From the NCBI RefSeq assembly GCF_021729885.1, contig NZ_CP063401.1:620001-684000 (forward strand): DNA of 64,000 bases. Direction: 5' to 3'. The notes below the pieces were generated by a model. That model worked only from the letters and a program-made list of their open reading frames with translations. It did no database searches and was not told the origin of the DNA. Below are positions 16,630-26,681 of the stretch, in pieces. The translations under genes were made by a program, and so were the position numbers. This stretch comes from Devosia sp. SL43 (GTDB taxonomy: Bacteria > Pseudomonadota > Alphaproteobacteria > Rhizobiales > Devosiaceae). Within the stretch, counting starts at the first letter, position 1, and every line of letters begins with the position of its first letter.

Positions 16630-19143
16630 CTAAAACAGGCCGCCCCGCCCGGCATTGGGATCATAGGTACCGTTGATCCGTGCGGTGGGGTCAACATAGC
16701 CGCCGTTATCCGGCTGAGCGGCCGGCTGCGTCGCGAAGCCAGTACCATACTGCTGCTGCATCTGCTGCTCGCGCTGGATAGCGTCGAAGGCGGCGACGTT
16801 AAGGCCGATCACCGAGCTGGCCAGATTGGGGCCTGTCCCCGGTTTGAATGACTCTTCGATGGCCGGCCCACCCTCATAGGCCGCCACACCCGAATTAGGG
16901 TCGATCCAGTCGGTCGTCATGCCTGGCGGCACGGTAAATTGCGTCGCCGGCTTGCCGGCCAGTGCCTTGGCCATGAACTCGGTGAAGATCGGCACGGCGA
17001 AAGTGCCGCCGGTAACGGAGCTACCCATAGAGCGCGGCTGATCGTAGCCAACATAGACACCCACGGCCAGTTCGGGTGTAAATCCAACGAACCAGGCGTC
17101 CTTGTAGTCATTGGTGGTGCCGGTCTTGCCGGCGACAGGACGGTTGAGCACCCGCGCAGCGGTGCCAGTGCCGCGCTCCACCACACCCTCCATCATCGAC
17201 GTGATCTGGTAGGCGGTCATCGGATCGAGCACTTGCTCTCTGTTATCGATGATCAGGGGTTCGCCCTGCCCCTCCCACGCCGTCGCCTCGCAGGCCTGGC
17301 ACAGCCGCTGGTCGTGCCGGTACACCGTGACGCCATACCTGTCCTGCACGCGGTCGATCAGCGTCGGCACAATCTTGCGACCGCCATTGGCGATCGTGGC
17401 ATAGGCCGCTGTCATGCGCATATCGGTGGTTTCGCCGGCTCCCAGCGCCATGGCGAGGACCGGCTGCATCGAGTCATAGACCCCGAACAGCCGCGCATAC
17501 TCGGCTACCAGCGGCATACCGATATCCTTGGCCAGACGCACCGTCATGACGTTTCGGCTGCGCTCGATGCCGCGCCGCAGAGTCTGCGGGCCGTAGAATT
17601 CCTGCGCATAGTTTTCCGGACGCCAGATCGAGCCGTCGCCGTTGCGGATTTCCACGGGCGCATCCAGCACCACCGAGGCCGGCGTGTAGCCATTGTCCAG
17701 CGCTGCCGCGTAGACGATGGGCTTGAACGACGAGCCTGGTTGCCTCAGCGCCTGCGTGGCGCGGTTGAACTCGCTGAGCGAATACGAAAAGCCGCCGACC
17801 ATGGCGAGAACGCGCCCGGTACGGGGGTCCATGGCAACAAGCGCGCCTTCGATTTCAGGCACCTGCTCGAGAGTATAGGTACCGGTCTTGCCTGAGACCG
17901 GCGAGACGTAAACCACATCCCCCACTTTAAGGATGTCCTGCAAGGGCTTGGAAACCCACTTGATCTCCGGCCCGGATAAAGTGCCTTCGACACGATCGTC
18001 GGCCACACCGCCATCGGCGATACTGTCCGGGCGGAGCCCGATCCTGGCTTCGTTCGACCCCATTTCGAGCACAACGGCGAGTTGCCATTCCGGCACGTCG
18101 CTCAGCGGGATGACCTTGGAGACGTCGACCCCCCAGTCCTCGCCGAGTTCGATCGTCGCAACCGGCGTCCGAAAGCCCTTGGAATGATCATAGGCGATTA
18201 GCCCATCCATCAGCGCGCGCCGGGCAAATTCCTGCAGCTTGGGCTCGAGCGTCGTGCGCACTGAAAGCCCACCGCCGTAAAGCTGGTCTTCGCCATAGAG
18301 CTTGGCGAGCTCGCGGCGCACTTCCTCAGTGAAATACTCGGCAGAGTAAAGCTGGCTGCCGCCAGCTCGCGGAATGACGTTGAGCGGCTCTTCCTTGGCC
18401 AACTCGCCTTCTTCGAGCGTCGCATAGCCATTCTCCACCATGCGATCGATCACCCAGTTGCGGCGCTCGATGGCAGCCTGCGGGCGGCGAAACGGATGGT
18501 AATTGTTCGGCCCCTTGGGCAGCGCCGCGATATAGGCCGCCTCGCTCAGATTGAGCTGATAAAGCGCCTTGTCGAAGTAGTTCAGCGCAGCAGCCGCAAC
18601 GCCGTAGGAGTTGAGGCCCAGGAAAATCTCGTTGAGGTAGAGTTCGAGGATCCGATCCTTGGAAAATGTCGACTCGATCCGCACGGCCAGCAGCGCTTCC
18701 TGGATCTTGCGATCCCAGGTCTGTTCTGAGCTAAGCAGGAAATTCTTGGCCACCTGCTGCGTGATCGAGGAGCCGCCGCCCTGGATCGACGAATTGCCGT
18801 CCATGCGGGCAAGAAGGTTGTCGCGCAGGGCACGGAATACACCGTCAATGGCGATGCCACCGTGGCTGTAAAAGTCCTTGTCCTCTGCAGAGAGAAAGGC
18901 ATGCAATACCAGCGGCGGCACCGTCTCAATCGGCTGAAACAGCCGGCGCTCGCGGGCAAATTCGGCTAGCAGCGTACCGTCGGCCGCATGGACGCGCGTC
19001 GTCACGGGTGGCTGATAGTCCTTGAGCACGGTATAATCTGGGAGCTGGGCCGAGACGGTCGTGAGATAAATGGCGCCTACGCCCACGGCCGCCAGGGCCA
19101 TGAACATACCAAAGCCAAACAACCAGCCCAACAAGCGCAACAT
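16630..19143 (-). CDS. mrcA: Penicillin-binding protein 1A (bifunctional)
   Basis: 837-residue class A PBP that polymerises and cross-links peptidoglycan in the periplasm. There is one N-terminal membrane anchor (about 8-30), a GT51 glycosyltransferase with catalytic E87 in SAEDKDFYSHGG, and a transpeptidase with S471-x-x-K474 (SSFK), SRN in IERSRNVMT and KTG in AGKTGTTNDYKDAWF. A glycine/proline-rich tail follows. It lies downstream of an amidase on the same strand, forming a cell-wall gene cluster. Confidence 0.97.
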   Translation of the reverse strand: MLRLLGWLFGFGMFMALAAVGVGAIYLTTVSAQLPDYTVLKDYQPPVTTRVHAADGTLLAEFARERRLFQPIETVPPLVLHAFLSAEDKDFYSHGGIAIDGVFRALRDNLLARMDGNSSIQGGGSSITQQVAKNFLLSSEQTWDRKIQEALLAVRIESTFSKDRILELYLNEIFLGLNSYGVAAAALNYFDKALYQLNLSEAAYIAALPKGPNNYHPFRRPQAAIERRNWVIDRMVENGYATLEEGELAKEEPLNVIPRAGGSQLYSAEYFTEEVRRELAKLYGEDQLYGGGLSVRTTLEPKLQEFARRALMDGLIAYDHSKGFRTPVATIELGEDWGVDVSKVIPLSDVPEWQLAVVLEMGSNEARIGLRPDSIADGGVADDRVEGTLSGPEIKWVSKPLQDILKVGDVVYVSPVSGKTGTYTLEQVPEIEGALVAMDPRTGRVLAMVGGFSYSLSEFNRATQALRQPGSSFKPIVYAAALDNGYTPASVVLDAPVEIRNGDGSIWRPENYAQEFYGPQTLRRGIERSRNVMTVRLAKDIGMPLVAEYARLFGVYDSMQPVLAMALGAGETTDMRMTAAYATIANGGRKIVPTLIDRVQDRYGVTVYRHDQRLCQACEATAWEGQGEPLIIDNREQVLDPMTAYQITSMMEGVVERGTGTAARVLNRPVAGKTGTTNDYKDAWFVGFTPELAVGVYVGYDQPRSMGSSVTGGTFAVPIFTEFMAKALAGKPATQFTVPPGMTTDWIDPNSGVAAYEGGPAIEESFKPGTGPNLASSVIGLNVAAFDAIQREQQMQQQYGTGFATQPAAQPDNGGYVDPTARINGTYDPNAGRGGLF

Positions 19144-19318
19144 TAAGTCAGTCTCTCCGCGGCGCCCGCAGGCGCCAGCATATCGATTCGGCCGCGCTTG
19201 CGCGACGCAAGTCGATGTTGGCCAGAATCATAGCAGAGAGCGGGCGCAAAGTGGATCACAAGCCCGCAAGCCTGCCCTTCTGCGACAGCTTTGCAATGGA
19301 GGTGGCCGATCTGCCACA
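19144..19318. other. Gap between PBP1A and amidase genes
   Basis: 175 bases without a supported gene. It contains a short hairpin GGCGCC-CGCA-GGCGCC at 19161-19176, 18 bases upstream of the PBP1A start on the minus strand. No terminator was seen, so read-through from the amidase gene is possible. Confidence 0.5.
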
Positions 19319-20590
19319 TCACTCCGCAGGCGCCAATCCGTCGAAGTACGCCGAGATGCCACGCGCCAGGGCATCAGCCGTTCGATCCTGCCACTCACCC
19401 CGCAACAGATTGGCCATGTCGTCAGCATTGGAGAGGAACCCCAGTTCCAACAAGACCGACGGAACATCGGGCGCCTGGAGCACGAAAAAGTCGGCCTGCC
19501 GCACCGGGAAGCGACGTAGTTCGACGCTTGGTTCAAGCTGATGGACGATGGCCTGCGCCAGCGTGAATGACTGATGCCGCATCTCTCGCCGCATCAGGTC
19601 CAGCAGAATGTCGACCACCTCGGGCGCCATCTGCGGCATGGCGAAGCCGGCGATGACGTCGGTCTTGTTCTCGCTGTCGGCCAGCACCTTGTCGAGCACG
19701 TCGGTGGCATTCTCGTCGCGCGTGTAAACGCTGGCGCCCCTGATATCGGGCTGCTGGAAGCTGTCGGCATGAATCGAGATGAAGATGTCGGCCTTGTTGC
19801 TGCGCGCGAGCTGCACGCGCTCCTCCAGCCTCAGGAACGTATCATCCTCACGAGTCAGGGCGACGTCGAACCGCCCCGAGGCGACCAACAATTCCTGCAG
19901 CTTGAGGGCAAAGGCCAGGACGATATCCTTTTCCTTGATGCCGCCGGCCGTCTCGGCGCCACTGTCGATACCGCCATGCCCGGGATCGATGACTACCAAA
20001 GGACGGGTAGCGATTGGAATTTCCGAACCGCCCGCCGGGGTGGACGTGTCGGCCACCACAGGCGTTGCCGTGCCGGACCCAGCCATATCCCTGGCAACAT
20101 TGGCCGCAAATTCCTCGGCCGTAGCAGGGATGATATCGACGACAAGCCGGGCCGGCTGGTCCTCGAACGGATCGAGCATGTAGGCCTGCTGCACCTGTGC
20201 AGGCGCTGAAAGGGTCAGGGTCGTGCGGACACGATCGGGTCCGGCCTGCTCCACAAGATAGTCGGAGACAACACCGGGCTCTTCGCCAGAGGGCTTGCCC
20301 GCGGGCTCAGGGACGGAAAAGGTCGCGGCGCGCACGTCGATCGCCAGACGGTCAGGCCCAGCCAGCGACACCAGCGCGAATTCCGTCTTGGCTGCGAGGT
20401 CTATGACCAGGCGTGCACGCTCAGGCGTGACGGTCACCCGAACATCCATGACATTGGGCAGCGCGACGAGCGCGGCCGCCGCGGCAGCAGGTGACGGCGC
20501 GTCCTGCGCCCTCACGCCAGCAGGCACCGATGAAAACGCAAGGGCGGCCAGAACTATCGGCAGCAAAATCGTACGGATGGATTTCAACAA
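19319..20590 (-). CDS. amiC: N-acetylmuramoyl-L-alanine amidase (AMIN + Amidase_3)
   Basis: 423-residue periplasmic amidase that splits septal peptidoglycan. It has a signal peptide (about 1-28), an AMIN domain (about 45-155) that targets the septum, and an Amidase_3 domain (about 195-415) with zinc-site motifs VIDPGHGGIDSGA, GGIKEKD and SIHADSF. C-terminal LELGFLSNADD carries a conserved acid. The start is a TTG at 20590: there is an in-frame TAA 8 codons upstream and a GGGGG purine stretch between, and the signal peptide begins here. The symbol follows the domain pattern. Confidence 0.93.
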   Translation of the reverse strand: MLKSIRTILLPIVLAALAFSSVPAGVRAQDAPSPAAAAAALVALPNVMDVRVTVTPERARLVIDLAAKTEFALVSLAGPDRLAIDVRAATFSVPEPAGKPSGEEPGVVSDYLVEQAGPDRVRTTLTLSAPAQVQQAYMLDPFEDQPARLVVDIIPATAEEFAANVARDMAGSGTATPVVADTSTPAGGSEIPIATRPLVVIDPGHGGIDSGAETAGGIKEKDIVLAFALKLQELLVASGRFDVALTREDDTFLRLEERVQLARSNKADIFISIHADSFQQPDIRGASVYTRDENATDVLDKVLADSENKTDVIAGFAMPQMAPEVVDILLDLMRREMRHQSFTLAQAIVHQLEPSVELRRFPVRQADFFVLQAPDVPSVLLELGFLSNADDMANLLRGEWQDRTADALARGISAYFDGLAPAE

Positions 20591-21195
20591 GCGCAGACCG
20601 GCCCCCGACTCTTACGTCGCATGTGTCACCAGGATTGGGCGATTCTGCGGCGCGTGGGCTCTTATGCAGCGATTTGCAGGAACGGCCAATAAAGCACCGC
20701 TAAATTGGTACAGCCCCTCACTTTCGGACTTTCCTGTTGCCATTCGGTCGCAACATCCCTACACGCTAGTAGTGAAGTGCAAGCTTTCCCATGACCAGCA
20801 TGCGTTGCCCCTGGGGCTGACGACGGCGGTCTGGAAAGTGGCCGGGCGAAGGGGACGAAGAGACCCTCGGATCCCGGATCAGATGCGGCAAATCCTGCGC
20901 TTCAGTACGAATTTCGGTCCCATTGGACCGGACGGTTGCCCGCCATCCTCGGACGCTGGCAACCCAATAGGAAGAGGTCAGATGGCCCGCAGGCGGACAG
21001 AACGCGACGCGATCGAACAAGACGATTGCCGCTTTGCCACGCTGCATCTTCCGGCCCTGACCACCCATATCGGCGCGCTCAAGGCAGAGCTTATGCGCGC
21101 ACCCACCTCACAACCATTCGCCTCGCACAGCGCCACCAGAAGGATGCCGGTTTTCCGGCGGCCTCTTGTCGGCGCGCGAGCGCGCGGAGTTTACT
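20591..21195. promoter_or_regulatory. Long divergent region; probable rne leader
   Basis: 605 bases lie between the amidase (minus) and rne (plus) with no convincing gene. Foldable pieces include GGTTGCC (20934-20940) pairing with GGCAACC (20958-20964), flanked by ATTGG (20922-20926) opposite CCAAT, and GCCGG-TTTT-CCGGC at 21146-21159. In other bacteria the rne leader is a target of RNase E autoregulation, so a structured leader is plausible. The promoter could not be placed. Confidence 0.5.
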
Positions 21196-23862
21196 ATGGC
21201 TACCAAGAGAATGCTGGTGGATGCCATCCACCCGGAAGAAACACGGATTGTCGTCACAGCGGGTAACAGGATCGAGGAGTTCGACTTCGAGTCGGCCCAG
21301 CGCCAGCAGTTGCGAGGCAATATCTACCTCGCCAAGGTGACGCGCGTAGAACCGTCCCTGCAGGCCGCCTTCGTCGAATATGGCGGCAACCGCCACGGCT
21401 TCCTCGCCTTCAGCGAAATCCACCCCGACTACTATCAGATTCCGGTTGCCGACCGCGAAGCCCTGCTGCGCGATGAAGAGGCCGAAGACGAGCACCACGA
21501 CGAGGCGGCTGAGGAGAACATCTCGCTGCCCGAAGGCGTGACCGAGCCCGACGCCGAAGCCGATCCGCAGGAAACCGAAGACGCCAGCCATATCGAGCAG
21601 GCGCCGGCCAATTCCGAACCGGTCGAATCGATCGGTGGCGCCGATGCCCTCGAGGAAGTCCCCGAGCGTCGCCGCCAGAGCCAGAACCGCCGCCACTACA
21701 AGATTCAGGAAGTGATCAAGCGCCGGCAGGTTATGCTGGTGCAGGTTGTCAAGGAAGAGCGCGGCAACAAGGGCGCAGCTCTCACGACTTACCTGTCGCT
21801 GGCCGGTCGCTATTCGGTGCTCATGCCCAACACCGCCCGCGGCGGCGGCATCTCCCGCAAGATCACCAATGCCGCCGACCGCAAGCGCCTCAAGGAGATC
21901 ACCTCGGATCTCGAGGTGCCACAGGGCATGGGCGTCATCCTGCGCACGGCCGGTGCCTCGCGCACCAAGGCCGAGGTCAAGCGCGACTTCGAATATCTGA
22001 TGCGCCTGTGGGAGAGCGTGCGTTCGCTTACCCTCAAGAGCCAGGCGCCATGCCTGGTCTATGAGGAAGGTTCGCTGATCAAGCGCACCATTCGCGATCT
22101 CTACAACAAGGAGATCGACGAGGTCTTCGTGGCCGGTGAAGAAGCCTACCGCGAAGCCAAGGACTTCATGCGGATGATCATGCCGAGCCACGCCAAGAAC
22201 GTGCAGCTCTATACCGAAGATCAGCCGCTCTTCTCCAAATACGGCATCGAAGCCCAGCTCGATTCCATGTTCTCGCCGACGGTTACTCTGCCCTCGGGCG
22301 GCTATATCGTCATCAACCCGACCGAAGCGCTGGTCTCGATCGACGTGAACTCGGGCCGCTCCACCAAGGAGCACAATATCGAGGACACAGCGCTCCAGAC
22401 CAACCTGGAAGCAGCTGAAGAAGTCAGCCGCCAGCTGCGCCTGCGCGACTTGGCCGGCCTCATCGTCATCGACTTCATCGACATGATGGAGAACCGCTCC
22501 AACCGGGCCGTCGAGCGCAAGCTCAAGGATTGCCTCAAGGACGATCGCGCCCGCATCCAGGTTGGCCGGATCAGCCATTTCGGCCTGATGGAAATGAGCC
22601 GCCAGCGCATTCGCTTTGGCGTCGTCGAAAGCTCGACCCACAAGTGCCCGATCTGCGACGGCACGGGCCTCGTGCGTTCGGTCGAGTCGCTGGCGCTGAT
22701 GATCATGCGTCACATCGAAGACCACGTGCTGCGCCGCCAGGGCCAGTCGGTCAATGTGCGCGTGCCCGTTGAAGTCGCGCTCTATATCCTGAACTTCAAG
22801 CGCGAGACCCTGATCTCGCTCGAGATCCGCAACCAGCTGTCGATCACCATCACAGCTGACGGCAAGATGACCGGGCACCAGTTCGCCATCGAGAAGGGCG
22901 AAGCCCGGGTCATGGCCTACACCGACACCCGGGTCACCGAGCATGTGCGCGTCGATAGCGCCATCATCGAGGACAGCGCCGACGACGAGATCGTCGATGA
23001 GGTCGAGGACGAAGAAGTCGAAGAGACCAGCGAGCGCCCCTCTCCTGCTGCAGCCGAAGGTGGTGAAACAGACGGCCGCAGCCGTCGCCGCCGTCGCCGC
23101 CGTCGTGGCGGGGCCGATCGCGGCGAAGAGAACGGCCAGCGTCCACAGCAGCAGCGCGCCGCACAGCCCCCGCGCGTCGAGTCCGAGGCAGGCGCCGAAA
23201 CCGATGAGGATGGCGAAGGCGACGAGGGTGATGAGAATGCCGCCCGTCCAAACGGCGAGAGCCAGGCAGACGGCGACACCCGCAAGCGTCGTCGTCGGGG
23301 CCGTCGCGGCGGCCGCCGCAATCGCCGGGATGGCGAAGAGGGTGCAGAACGCGCACCGTCACCCGCTGGCGACGAAGGCCTAACGCCTGCTGCTGTCAAC
23401 GAAGTCGCCGAGACTCTGCTCGCGCAGGACGAAGTCGCTGCAGCTTCCGACACCGTGGCCGACGCCCCGACTGAGAAGCCCAGGCGTTCGCGCCGCAAAA
23501 AGGTCGTCGAGACCGAGGAATCGGCACCTGCCGAAGCCGCACCGGTCGAAGCGGCGCCTGTCGAGGAAGCGGCTGTCGCCGACGAGAAGCCAAAGCGCAA
23601 GCCGCGGGCTCGCAAGCCCAAGGCCGAGGCGACCGAAGCCGTTGCTGCCGAAGCTGCGCCTGCCGCAAGCGTCGCAGAAGCGGCTCCGGCGCCGATTGCC
23701 GAAGAGCCTGCGCCGAAGTCACGCCGCGTGAAGAAAGAACTCCCCGCCGAAGGCGTCGTGGTTTCGTCGAGCGCACCGAAGACGGAGACCGAAACGACCG
23801 ACGAGGCCGAGCCGCCAAAGAAGAAGGCCGGCTGGTGGCAACGCCGCCTGGGTCTAGGCTAG
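21196..23862 (+). CDS. rne: Ribonuclease E
   Basis: 888-residue endoribonuclease and degradosome scaffold. The N-terminal S1 region is split by an acidic insertion (about 85-160) typical of Alphaproteobacteria. The catalytic half contains SIDVNSGRSTKEHN and IVIDFIDM with active-site acids, and the zinc link CPIC (C484, C487). The C-terminal 280 residues are low-complexity, with Arg-rich tracts (SRRRRRRRRGG, KRRRRGRRGGRRNRRD) for RNA binding, acidic stretches, and a terminal GWWQRRLG resembling a degradosome docking end. The ATG at 21196 (MATKRMLVDAIHPEE) matches family starts. Confidence 0.97.
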   Translation: MATKRMLVDAIHPEETRIVVTAGNRIEEFDFESAQRQQLRGNIYLAKVTRVEPSLQAAFVEYGGNRHGFLAFSEIHPDYYQIPVADREALLRDEEAEDEHHDEAAEENISLPEGVTEPDAEADPQETEDASHIEQAPANSEPVESIGGADALEEVPERRRQSQNRRHYKIQEVIKRRQVMLVQVVKEERGNKGAALTTYLSLAGRYSVLMPNTARGGGISRKITNAADRKRLKEITSDLEVPQGMGVILRTAGASRTKAEVKRDFEYLMRLWESVRSLTLKSQAPCLVYEEGSLIKRTIRDLYNKEIDEVFVAGEEAYREAKDFMRMIMPSHAKNVQLYTEDQPLFSKYGIEAQLDSMFSPTVTLPSGGYIVINPTEALVSIDVNSGRSTKEHNIEDTALQTNLEAAEEVSRQLRLRDLAGLIVIDFIDMMENRSNRAVERKLKDCLKDDRARIQVGRISHFGLMEMSRQRIRFGVVESSTHKCPICDGTGLVRSVESLALMIMRHIEDHVLRRQGQSVNVRVPVEVALYILNFKRETLISLEIRNQLSITITADGKMTGHQFAIEKGEARVMAYTDTRVTEHVRVDSAIIEDSADDEIVDEVEDEEVEETSERPSPAAAEGGETDGRSRRRRRRRRGGADRGEENGQRPQQQRAAQPPRVESEAGAETDEDGEGDEGDENAARPNGESQADGDTRKRRRRGRRGGRRNRRDGEEGAERAPSPAGDEGLTPAAVNEVAETLLAQDEVAAASDTVADAPTEKPRRSRRKKVVETEESAPAEAAPVEAAPVEEAAVADEKPKRKPRARKPKAEATEAVAAEAAPAASVAEAAPAPIAEEPAPKSRRVKKELPAEGVVVSSSAPKTETETTDEAEPPKKKAGWWQRRLGLG

Positions 23863-23870
23863 ATACAAAG

Positions 23871-23894
23871 AGGGCGGCCTTCGGGCCGCCCTTT
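23871..23894. terminator. Terminator after rne (bidirectional)
   Basis: Stem AGGGCGGCC/GGCCGCCCT with a TTCG tetraloop followed by TT on the plus strand; on the minus strand CTTTG follows. It separates rne from the convergent aminotransferase gene. Confidence 0.85.
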
Positions 23895-23919
23895 CCATTA
23901 GCCCGAATAGATTCCGCTC

Positions 23920-25065
23920 CTACTGCAAGAACCGTCCCATCCGTTCCAGAGCCTGCTCAATGCTTTCGCGTTTGCCGGCATAGGACAGCCGGACGAATCC
24001 CTGACCATTCACACGGTCGAAGTCGACGCCCGGGGTGACGGCGACGCCAGCCTCCTCCAGCAACCTGCCGCAGAAGGCAAGCGAGTCGTTGGAGAACCTA
24101 GAGATACCGGCATAGGCGTAGAAGGCTCCATCGGACGGACTGCCGATGTCGAAGCCCAAATCGTGCAAACCCTGGTTGAGCAACAGGCGGTTGGCGGCAT
24201 AACTGGCCTTTTGCTCTTCGGAATAGTCGCGCTCGCCCAGGGCAACGGTCGCCGCGACCTGGCTTAGGGTGGGCGCCGAGATGAACAGGTTCTGCTGCAG
24301 AATTTCGGCACGGCGCTCAAAGTGCTCGGGCAGCACCATCCAGCCGATGCGCCAGCCGGTCATGCAGTAGTATTTCGAGAAGCTGTTGATGACGATCGCC
24401 TGGTCGGTCATCTCCAGCGCGCTGATGGACGGCCCGCGGTAGTCGAGGCCATGATAGATTTCGTCGGAGATGAAGGTAACGCCCAGCCGCTCGCAGGTGG
24501 CAATGATATCGGCGAGCCCTGCCCGATCGACCGCCGCGCCGGTGGGATTGGCCGGACTGGCGAACAGCAGGCCCTCGAACGGCTCGCGGGCGTGCGCCGC
24601 TGAAATATCGGCGCCGGTCAGATGCCAGCCGCTGGCCGACGTCACGGGGATCTCGGCGACACCGAAACCCAAACCCAGCAGCGTATTGACATAGGCTGGG
24701 TAACCCGGGCGGGTGATGGCAATGCGTGCACCGGGTCGAAACGCAGCGTGGAAGGCGATGATGAAGCCGGCCGACGAGCCCATCGTGCACAGGATCGAAT
24801 CAACGTCAACGCTGACCCCATGTTGGGTCTGGTAGTAAGCAGACAGCCCTTCACGCAGGCTCAGCAGGCCCTTGGCATTGGTGTAGCCCTGCGCCTCCGG
24901 CAGGGCGCGCGCGACGACTTCGAGCACACGCGGCGCCGGCGGCGCACCCGGCTCGCCGAGTTCGAGATGGCATATCGACCGCCCTGCCGCCTCCAGCACT
25001 CGGGAGCGCTTGAGGATTTCCATGGCCTGGAACGGCATCAGGCCATCGGTGGAGATATCGGTCAT
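23920..25065 (-). CDS. PLP-dependent class I/II aminotransferase
   Basis: 381-residue fold-type I aminotransferase. SPANPTGA, DEIYHGLDY and the PLP lysine in SFSKYYCMTGWRIGW are all present, with the C-terminal RLSYAGKRESIEQAL carrying the carboxylate-binding arginine. It is likely to transaminate an amino acid such as aspartate or an aromatic one, but the substrate cannot be set from sequence alone. The start at 25065 (MTDISTDGLMPFQ) has AGGAAA upstream; a longer frame to 25167 lacks support. Confidence 0.9.
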   Translation of the reverse strand: MTDISTDGLMPFQAMEILKRSRVLEAAGRSICHLELGEPGAPPAPRVLEVVARALPEAQGYTNAKGLLSLREGLSAYYQTQHGVSVDVDSILCTMGSSAGFIIAFHAAFRPGARIAITRPGYPAYVNTLLGLGFGVAEIPVTSASGWHLTGADISAAHAREPFEGLLFASPANPTGAAVDRAGLADIIATCERLGVTFISDEIYHGLDYRGPSISALEMTDQAIVINSFSKYYCMTGWRIGWMVLPEHFERRAEILQQNLFISAPTLSQVAATVALGERDYSEEQKASYAANRLLLNQGLHDLGFDIGSPSDGAFYAYAGISRFSNDSLAFCGRLLEEAGVAVTPGVDFDRVNGQGFVRLSYAGKRESIEQALERMGRFLQ

Positions 25066-25237
25066 GGCGTTTCCTGCGTAACCGCCTTGAAGGCGAAGAG
25101 CTGTTATCCGCCTAACCCGATCCGCACCCGCCCTCAACAACAATTGATGCCGTGGCCAAGCTGCCATTCACTCCTGGCTGCCAATCTGTGATTGCGCCTG
25201 CTATGAGCAGGTAACTTGCCGTCGGAGCCACCAGTCC

Positions 25238-26110
25238 ATGTCGCGCGTCACCCTCGCTCTCGTCGCCCTTGTGGGCATACTTGCCGGCGCCCTCGGCTAT
25301 TCGACTTTGAACAAGCCGGCGCCGCGCACCGACGAGGTCGCCGTGCAGGCGCTGATCAACGAGGCGATATCAACCTATGACGCCAAGCGCCTGGCCGAAC
25401 AGGCCGCGGCGCCAGTGGAAGAAGTCGCTGCCGTCACCCAGGATATGATCAACCCGATGATAGAATCATTCCTGATGGCCGACCCCAAGATTTTGCAGCG
25501 CATGTCAGTTGCACTCGACACGACGATACGCGCCGAAGAGCAAGCTGCAGCAACCACGGCCATTGCCTCTATGCAGGATGCCATCTTCAACGACCCCAAG
25601 CAGGTCGTGGTTGGCAATCCGGACGGTGACGTAACGCTGGTGGAATTCTTCGACTACAACTGCGGCTATTGCCGTTCCGCGCTGCCCGACCTGGCGACAC
25701 TGTTGGCCGAAGACCCCAACTTGCGGGTGGTCCTCAAGGAATTCCCTATCCTGTCCAACGAATCCATCGACGCAGCCCGCATTGCCGTACTCGTGGGCGA
25801 TGCCGACGTCGACTACTGGGCCTTTCACGAGGCTCTCTTCACCAGCCGCAGCCAGGTGGACAAGCAGGTAGCGCTCGATGCCGCCGCAGAGTTGGGGCTA
25901 TCTCCGGTCACACTGGAACTCGATATGGGCACTGAGGCGGTGTCCGAGACCATTCAGACCTCATACGAGATTGCCAAGGCTCTCAACATCACCGGCACGC
26001 CCACCTACATCATCGGCAACGAGATCATCCCCGGCGCGATCGGACTGGACGAGCTGCGTGCCCGCATCGCCAATATGCGGGCCTGCGGCAAAACGGAATG
26101 CGAGAGTTAG
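25238..26110 (+). CDS. DsbA-family thiol:disulfide protein
   Basis: 290-residue exported thioredoxin-fold protein. An N-terminal hydrophobic segment (about 4-22) acts as signal or anchor, and a helical spacer rich in Ala/Glu covers about 30-115. The redox site is C142-GY-C145 in FFDYNCGYCRS, with cis-proline TPTYIIG near residue 252 and an extra cysteine pair at the end (RACGKTEC). The fold matches DsbA/Com1 proteins that oxidise periplasmic proteins. It precedes aroQ-accB-accC on the same strand. Confidence 0.92.
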   Translation: MSRVTLALVALVGILAGALGYSTLNKPAPRTDEVAVQALINEAISTYDAKRLAEQAAAPVEEVAAVTQDMINPMIESFLMADPKILQRMSVALDTTIRAEEQAAATTAIASMQDAIFNDPKQVVVGNPDGDVTLVEFFDYNCGYCRSALPDLATLLAEDPNLRVVLKEFPILSNESIDAARIAVLVGDADVDYWAFHEALFTSRSQVDKQVALDAAAELGLSPVTLELDMGTEAVSETIQTSYEIAKALNITGTPTYIIGNEIIPGAIGLDELRARIANMRACGKTECES

Positions 26111-26209
26111 GCGGAAAGGCCCAACTTCCGCCGCGTTCTTTGCCTTTTCAGTGCAATTCGTGTAACCGCGCTTGCGCCGGTACGAAGAGCCGGGCACAAG
26201 GCAAAAATC

Positions 26210-26647
26210 ATGGCAAAGCGCGTTCTCGTCCTCAACGGCCCGAACCTCAATATGCTCGGCACCCGCGAGCCGGAAATCTATGGCGCGCAGACCCTCACCG
26301 ATGTCGAGGAGACCTGCAAGCAGGCTGGCGGGGAGCTGGGCCTCAACGTCGATTTTCGCCAATCGAACCACGAGGGCGAACTGGTGACCTGGATCCAGGA
26401 CGCCCGGAAAACCGCCGATGCCATCCTCATCAACCCGGCCGCCTATTCGCACACATCCGTAGCCATCCACGATGCGCTCAAAGCTGTTGGACTGCCAGTC
26501 GCCGAGGTCCACCTCAGCAATATCCACCAGCGCGAAGCCTTCCGGCATCATTCCTACGTATCCGCAGTGGCATTCGGTGTCATTTGCGGCTTTGGGGTGA
26601 CCGGGTATAGACTGGCGCTTATAGCGCTCGCCGAAAAACTCAAATAA
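26210..26647 (+). CDS. aroQ: 3-dehydroquinate dehydratase, type II
   Basis: 145-residue type II dehydroquinase catalysing the third step of the shikimate pathway. [18 protein letters not shown] carries the catalytic Arg and Tyr, followed by [24 protein letters not shown] and [17 protein letters not shown]. The length is usual for the dodecameric family. It lies 34 bases before accB. Confidence 0.97.
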   Translation: MAKRVLVLNGPNLNMLGTREPEIYGAQTLTDVEETCKQAGGELGLNVDFRQSNHEGELVTWIQDARKTADAILINPAAYSHTSVAIHDALKAVGLPVAEVHLSNIHQREAFRHHSYVSAVAFGVICGFGVTGYRLALIALAEKLK

Positions 26648-26681
26648 CGATCAACGCGTAACGCGCGGGAGACCGACAAGA

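Noticed and set aside
20766..21068. Minus-strand frame of 100 codons in the rne leader
   Set aside because: No Shine-Dalgarno site, low-likelihood composition, and it runs across the leader hairpins.
20295..21266. Plus-strand open frame of 323 codons from the amidase gene to the start of rne
   Set aside because: It begins antisense to the amidase AMIN domain and ends inside rne; composition is unlike a protein and no motif is seen.
21091..22944. Minus-strand open frame of 617 codons opposite rne
   Set aside because: Antisense shadow of rne; no domain pattern, and rne itself is unmistakable.
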